Source: Flavobacteriaceae bacterium (GTDB taxonomy: Bacteria > Bacteroidota > Bacteroidia > Flavobacteriales > Flavobacteriaceae). Taken from it: DNA of 8,355 nt. The notes beneath the pieces were generated by a model that saw only the letters and a list, made by a program, of their open reading frames with translations, was not told where the DNA came from and did no database searches. The position numbers were made by a program, and so were the translations under genes. Of this stretch, positions 6,149-8,355 are shown one piece after another. The DNA is taken from assembly GCA_016649785.1 (NCBI GenBank), contig JAENXB010000125.1, positions 1 through 8,355 of the forward strand, in the 5' to 3' direction. Position 1 is the stretch's first letter. Each line of letters opens with the position of its first letter.

Positions 6149-6342
6149 GATTTAGCTTTTCGCTCAATTGCCTTTGAGGTAAGAAGAATGCCCAGTAAAA
6201 CAATTACGCAACCTGCCGCGAGGATCCCTATCAACGCAACAGAACTATCGCCAACAAGCAACGAGTCAAAATTGAGGACCGTAAGATTATAAGCAACCAC
6301 CACAATGGCAAATGCCATTAAAATATAGATAAATATTTTCAT
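6145..6342 (-). CDS. Small two-helix membrane protein, first gene of the FAD oxidoreductase operon
   Basis: From ATG 6342 the product has 65 residues with two hydrophobic helices: about 2-20 (KIFIYILMAFAIVVVAYNL) and 38-58 (SVALIGILAAGCVIVLLGI). A short polar link with FDSLLVGDSS (about 25-34) joins them, and the tail is basic (KAIERKAKS). The reading frame extends seven codons further to a TTG at 6363, but ATG at the start of the first helix is the more credible start. Its TGA (6145-6147) overlaps the GTG of the FAD oxidoreductase gene. I recognise the general type as a small hypothetical protein common in flavobacteria, but know of no function. Tight coupling suggests a membrane partner or anchor for the flavoprotein, which is an inference from position only. 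No clear TAnnTTTG promoter is seen upstream. Confidence 0.75.
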   Translation of the reverse strand: MKIFIYILMAFAIVVVAYNLTVLNFDSLLVGDSSVALIGILAAGCVIVLLGILLTSKAIERKAKS

Positions 6343-6504
6343 AATTAATGTTTTATAACTCAATCAATAACTAATCAGTTCATAAAGTTTTGAGTGCCTT
6401 AAATGCCTAAAGTTAAGAAGTCCCGGATTTTCTGATGAAACAAGACAATATATTTTTTAACTTTTTCATACAAACAGTTTAAAGGAGATTCAAAAATGTA
6501 AAAA

Positions 6505-6613
6505 AACTTTGTGATCCTTTGTGCTTTTGGTGTCTTTGTGGCAATCAAGACACTATATATAGTTCGTGAATTTTTGCCACTGAGGCTCCAGGTCTCAAAA
6601 TTGCACTAAAAGA
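6505..6613. repeat. Degenerate long inverted repeat with CTTTGTG words and palindromic core
   Basis: The left arm (about 6505-6544) has three spaced copies of CTTTGTG (from 6507, 6517 and 6534) and ends GTGGCAA (6538-6544). The right arm starts with the exact reverse complement TTGCCAC (6574-6580) and continues as a poorer match; in the 21 bases next to the loop about 13 pair. The loop centre is a perfect 12-bp palindrome ACTATATATAGT (6552-6563), nearly on the symmetry axis. It looks like an old copy of an intergenic repeat family, not a gene. Confidence 0.55.
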
Positions 6614-6660
6614 ATCATTTTACTTTCCACAAACTCCCAAAAGAGAACTTTTAAATTTAA

Positions 6661-6691
6661 ATACTGATTTGTTAACTCAACAAATCAGTAT
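6661..6691 (-). terminator. Perfect 13-bp stem, 5-base loop; probable terminator of marC
   Basis: ATACTGATTTGTT (6661-6673) and AACAAATCAGTAT (6679-6691) are exact reverse complements around the loop AACTC. The stem lies about 52 bases beyond the marC stop. On the minus strand it is followed by an AT-rich tract (TTAAATTTAAAAG) without a clean T-run; on the plus strand it is followed by TTCTTTTTAT, but no plus-strand gene ends nearby. It may act bidirectionally, or be a protein-binding site instead. Confidence 0.55.
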
Positions 6692-6742
6692 ATTCTTTTT
6701 ATAACGAACTCCGGCAATAAGTATTATCGGAAGTGTTCATTA

Positions 6743-7333
6743 TCATTTAAATAAGCTCTGAATATTAGATGCGAACAATTTTACCGCGATTGCCAATAAA
6801 ATAACACCGAATATTTTTCGTATCACATTTATTCCCTGTTTCCCAAGAAATCGCTCGATTTTCCCCGAAGATTTCAAAACTATATAAACAAATACAATGT
6901 TGATAACAATAGCCACGATAATATTAATGGCCTCATATTCTGCCCTTAAGGACAACAATGTGGTCATGGTCCCTGCTCCCGCTATTAACGGAAATGCTAA
7001 TGGCACCACCGCCGCTGTTGCCGGTTCCTCATCTTTATAAAGGGTTATTCCCAGGATCATCTCCAGGGCGAGAAAAAACAGGATCAATGAACCCGCGACC
7101 GCAAAGGAATTGACATCTATCCCAATTAGGTTTAAAATTTCCTTTCCCAAAAATAAAAACACGATCATCAATAAACCGGCAACAATGGATGCTTTTTCAC
7201 TTTGTATCCGGCCCACTTTTGCCTTCAGATCAATAACTATGGGAATACTTCCAATAATATCAATTACTGCAAATAATATCATACTTGCGGTGGCAATTTC
7301 CCTAAAATCAAGATTTAACATATCAATACGCAT
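6743..7333 (-). CDS. MarC-family integral membrane protein
   Basis: A 196-residue inner-membrane protein with six hydrophobic segments, the usual length and topology of the MarC (UPF0056) family. Recognisable parts are MILFAVIDIIGSIPIVIDL near residues 18-36 (the conserved 'D..G..P' of helix 1), FFLALEMILGITLY (86-99), and VPLAFPLIAGAGTMTTLLSL (110-129), the family's signature 'PLAxPLIAGPGxIxT' with Ala in place of Pro. The C-terminal helix follows RKIFGVILLAIAVKLF. MarC was once linked to multiple antibiotic resistance, but that role has been withdrawn for the E. coli protein, and the transport substrate is unknown. ATG 7333 is chosen because an exact TAnnTTTG element lies just upstream; ATG 7321 (codon 5) is an alternative. 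It is divergent from the DUF3109 gene. Confidence 0.9.
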   Translation of the reverse strand: MRIDMLNLDFREIATASMILFAVIDIIGSIPIVIDLKAKVGRIQSEKASIVAGLLMIVFLFLGKEILNLIGIDVNSFAVAGSLILFFLALEMILGITLYKDEEPATAAVVPLAFPLIAGAGTMTTLLSLRAEYEAINIIVAIVINIVFVYIVLKSSGKIERFLGKQGINVIRKIFGVILLAIAVKLFASNIQSLFK

Positions 7334-7344
7334 TAAAATAACGG

Positions 7345-7352
7345 CAAAAGTA
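7345..7352 (-). promoter_or_regulatory. -7 promoter element of marC
   Basis: Read on the minus strand this is TACTTTTG, an exact TAnnTTTG match, ending 11 bases before ATG 7333. A transcript starting 5-7 bases beyond it would have a leader of only about 5-8 bases. No clear TTTG is seen at the -33 distance. Confidence 0.5.
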
Positions 7353-7454
7353 AAATTTTTAAACCGGAAACCCTGATGTTTTGACCCCTAAGTTTTGGTT
7401 AAATTTCCTGTCTTAATAAGAGGATAAAAGTAGTTTAAAATTAAGTTAATTAAA

Positions 7455-7462
7455 TACCTTTG
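7455..7462 (+). promoter_or_regulatory. -7 promoter element of the DUF3109 gene, four bases before ATG
   Basis: TACCTTTG is an exact TAnnTTTG match and only GCGCC-type sequence (7463-7466) separates it from ATG 7467. Transcription would start at or within a few bases of the ATG, so the mRNA would be leaderless or nearly so. The -33 region (about 7431-7436, TAGTTT) is weak. Confidence 0.55.
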
Positions 7463-7466
7463 CGCC

Positions 7467-8036
7467 ATGTTTCAAATAGGCAAAACAATAGTTTCTGAAG
7501 ATATTATCCAAAAGGATTTTGTGTGCAACATTTCCGCTTGTAAGGGCGCATGCTGCGTAGATGGCGATGCGGGAGCTCCCCTGGATTTTGCGGAAACTGA
7601 AATCCTGAAAGAGATCTATCCCAGGGTCAAACCTTATTTAAGTCCGGAAGGAATTGAAGCTATTGAACGTCAGGGCACATCTATTACCGGCGAAGACGGG
7701 GATTTGGAAACCCCACTTGTAAATGATGGGAATTGCGCCTATGTTACTTTTGACAAAAAAGGGATCGCACTTTGCGGGATAGAACAGGCCAATGCTGCAG
7801 GCGTGATCTCCTGGAAGAAACCCGTTTCCTGTGAATTATACCCGGTAAGGGTTCAGGATTATTCTGAATTTTCTGCCGTAAACTATCACCATTGGCATAT
7901 TTGCGATGACGCCTGCTCTTTGGGTAGGGAACTTCAGGTTCCCATTTATAAATTCGTCAAAGATGCGCTTATCCGCAAATTTGGAGAAGACTGGTACATG
8001 GAATTGGAAAAAGTTGCAGAATCCTTCAAAAAATAA
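7467..8036 (+). CDS. DUF3109 family cysteine-rich protein
   Basis: A 189-residue soluble protein with nine cysteines in a pattern typical of DUF3109, which is distantly similar to YkgJ-type putative metal-binding proteins. The Cys positions are 20, 25, 29 and 30 (VCNISACKGACCVDGDAGAPL), 90 (GNCAYV), 103 (ALCGIE), 122 (SCELYPVR), 146 and 150 (HICDDACSLG), with a His-rich YHHWH just before the last pair. Such clustering suggests binding of zinc or an iron-sulphur cluster. The biochemical role of the family is not known to me. Apart from the cysteines the fold is full length and intact. ATG 7467 is preceded by an exact -7 element four bases upstream and no Shine-Dalgarno sequence. It stands alone, divergent from marC; the gene it may precede lies beyond the window. 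The family call is confident, the function is unknown. Confidence 0.87.
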   Translation: MFQIGKTIVSEDIIQKDFVCNISACKGACCVDGDAGAPLDFAETEILKEIYPRVKPYLSPEGIEAIERQGTSITGEDGDLETPLVNDGNCAYVTFDKKGIALCGIEQANAAGVISWKKPVSCELYPVRVQDYSEFSAVNYHHWHICDDACSLGRELQVPIYKFVKDALIRKFGEDWYMELEKVAESFKK

Positions 8037-8090
8037 AACTCCTTTCTTCATAACAAGCTCTTTTCTTTATCCACAACCCTGTTTTTTAGC

Positions 8091-8122
8091 GTTTTAAAAT
8101 TTTAAAACACTACTTATTTTTG
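8091..8122 (+). promoter_or_regulatory. Palindrome followed by candidate promoter -7 element
   Basis: GTTTTAAAATTTTAAAAC (8091-8108) is a perfect 18-bp palindrome. TATTTTTG (8115-8122) is an exact TAnnTTTG six bases later, so the palindrome covers where the -33 element should lie. It could be a repressor or activator site, or the weak hairpin end of the DUF3109 transcript. Confidence 0.4.
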
Positions 8123-8230
8123 TGTATTTAAGGGCAAAAATAAATTCCCCACATAGCTATTGGACAAATTTGAAATGGTTTTAGCTAATTCGCGGTTTCT
8201 TCAAAATTTTAACTTCCGATTTCTCTCGTT

Positions 8231-8263
8231 TTTTTCCTTTTATATTTATTTGGAAAGGAAAGG
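8231..8263 (+). other. Stem-loop in the long leader region
   Basis: TTTCCTTT (8233-8240) pairs exactly with AAAGGAAA (8254-8261) around a 13-base loop, extendable by two G-U pairs. The same AAAGGAAA can instead pair with a second TTTCCTTT at 8319-8326. Confidence 0.4.
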
Positions 8264-8308
8264 TTATATTTTGTGGATTACTTTATGGATCCGAATTAAG
8301 AATTGCAA

Positions 8309-8342
8309 TTTTGTTTCTTTTCCTTTTAACGGTATAACTTTG
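8309..8342 (+). promoter_or_regulatory. Candidate promoter at the right edge, with flanking inverted repeat
   Basis: TTTTG at 8309-8313, a 21-base spacer and TAACTTTG at 8335-8342 (exact TAnnTTTG) form a Bacteroidetes-type promoter pointing right. TTTAAC (8325-8330) and GTTAAA (8345-8350) are inverted repeats on either side of the -7 element, an operator-like placement. The gene served is outside the window. Confidence 0.55.
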
Positions 8343-8355
8343 CGGTTAAAGAAAG

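Larger units (their letters stand above)
6343..6742. other. 400-bp gene-free spacer between the FAD operon and marC
   Basis: No coding frame of credible length exists on either strand, and both flanking genes are on the minus strand. The spacer should therefore hold the promoter of the FAD operon (not recognised) and the 3' end of marC. It contains a degenerate inverted repeat (6505-6613), a perfect 13-bp stem (6661-6691) and, nearest marC, a small interrupted palindrome CCGGCAATAAGTATTATCGG at 6711-6730 (CCG..AATA..TATT..CGG). Confidence 0.6.
8037..8355. other. Gene-free right edge, probable control region of a gene beyond the window
   Basis: No coding frame is convincing; the short frame across 7906-8097 is a shadow of the DUF3109 gene. 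The region holds an 18-bp palindrome (8091-8108), two exact TAnnTTTG elements (8115-8122 and 8335-8342) and repeated TTTCCTTT words that can pair with one AAAGGAAA. A plus-strand gene starting shortly after 8355 is the simplest explanation. Confidence 0.5.

Noticed and set aside
6482..6501. AAGGAG, then ATG immediately followed by TAA: a start-stop element
   Set aside because: Bacteroidetes seldom use Shine-Dalgarno sequences, the element encodes only Met, and it faces away from both neighbouring genes. Chance is the simpler reading.
6711..6730. Interrupted palindrome as the main marC terminator
   Set aside because: Paired blocks are only 3 and 4 bp, separated by mismatches; the 13-bp stem at 6661-6691 is much stronger.
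1..8355. tRNA, rRNA or a complete mobile element
   Set aside because: No tRNA-like arms with CCA end, no conserved rRNA stretches, no transposase, integrase or recombinase frame, and no matching terminal repeats were seen on either strand.

Overview
The window looks like a chromosomal segment from a marine or soil member of the Bacteroidetes, most likely a Flavobacteriaceae species. The evidence is AT-rich intergenic DNA, promoters of the Bacteroidetes type (TTTG about 19-20 bases upstream of TAnnTTTG), almost no Shine-Dalgarno sequences, and a gene set typical of that family: GapN, HupE/UreJ, dCMP deaminase, S41 protease, a short FAD oxidoreductase, MarC and DUF3109. I do not assign a genus.

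Layout. (1) 2-436: the end of a small antitoxin-like gene and a decayed RelE/ParE-type toxin, read in three frames with one nonsense codon. (2) 437-714: low-complexity repeats, then a near-ideal promoter for gapN. (3) 715-2292: gapN, encoding non-phosphorylating NADP-dependent glyceraldehyde-3-phosphate dehydrogenase. Its stop codon lies inside one copy of a 30-bp repeat, within a purine-then-pyrimidine asymmetric spacer. (4) 2509-5545, plus strand: a HupE/UreJ-like membrane protein, then a tight cluster of dCMP deaminase, S41 C-terminal processing protease and an unrecognised two-helix membrane protein. (5) 5537-6342, minus strand: a 65-residue membrane protein and a short FAD oxidoreductase joined by a GTGA overlap. 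They converge on the plus-strand cluster with a 9-bp tail-to-tail overlap. (6) 6343-6742: a gene-free spacer with a degenerate inverted repeat and a perfect 13-bp hairpin. (7) 6743-7333 minus: a MarC membrane protein, divergent from (8) 7467-8036 plus: a cysteine-rich DUF3109 protein. (9) 8037-8355: a gene-free region with two candidate promoters, an 18-bp palindrome and mutually exclusive stems, probably the control region of a gene beyond the edge.

Most genes are housekeeping or general metabolism: NADPH supply (GapN), dUMP/dTTP supply (dCMP deaminase), envelope proteolysis (S41) and integral membrane proteins. No complete defence, mobile or biosynthetic system is visible. The points most worth a second look are in the non-coding DNA: the toxin-antitoxin remnant, four kinds of intergenic repeat, the near-leaderless promoter arrangement of marC and the DUF3109 gene, the non-ATG overlapping starts, and the structured region at the right edge.
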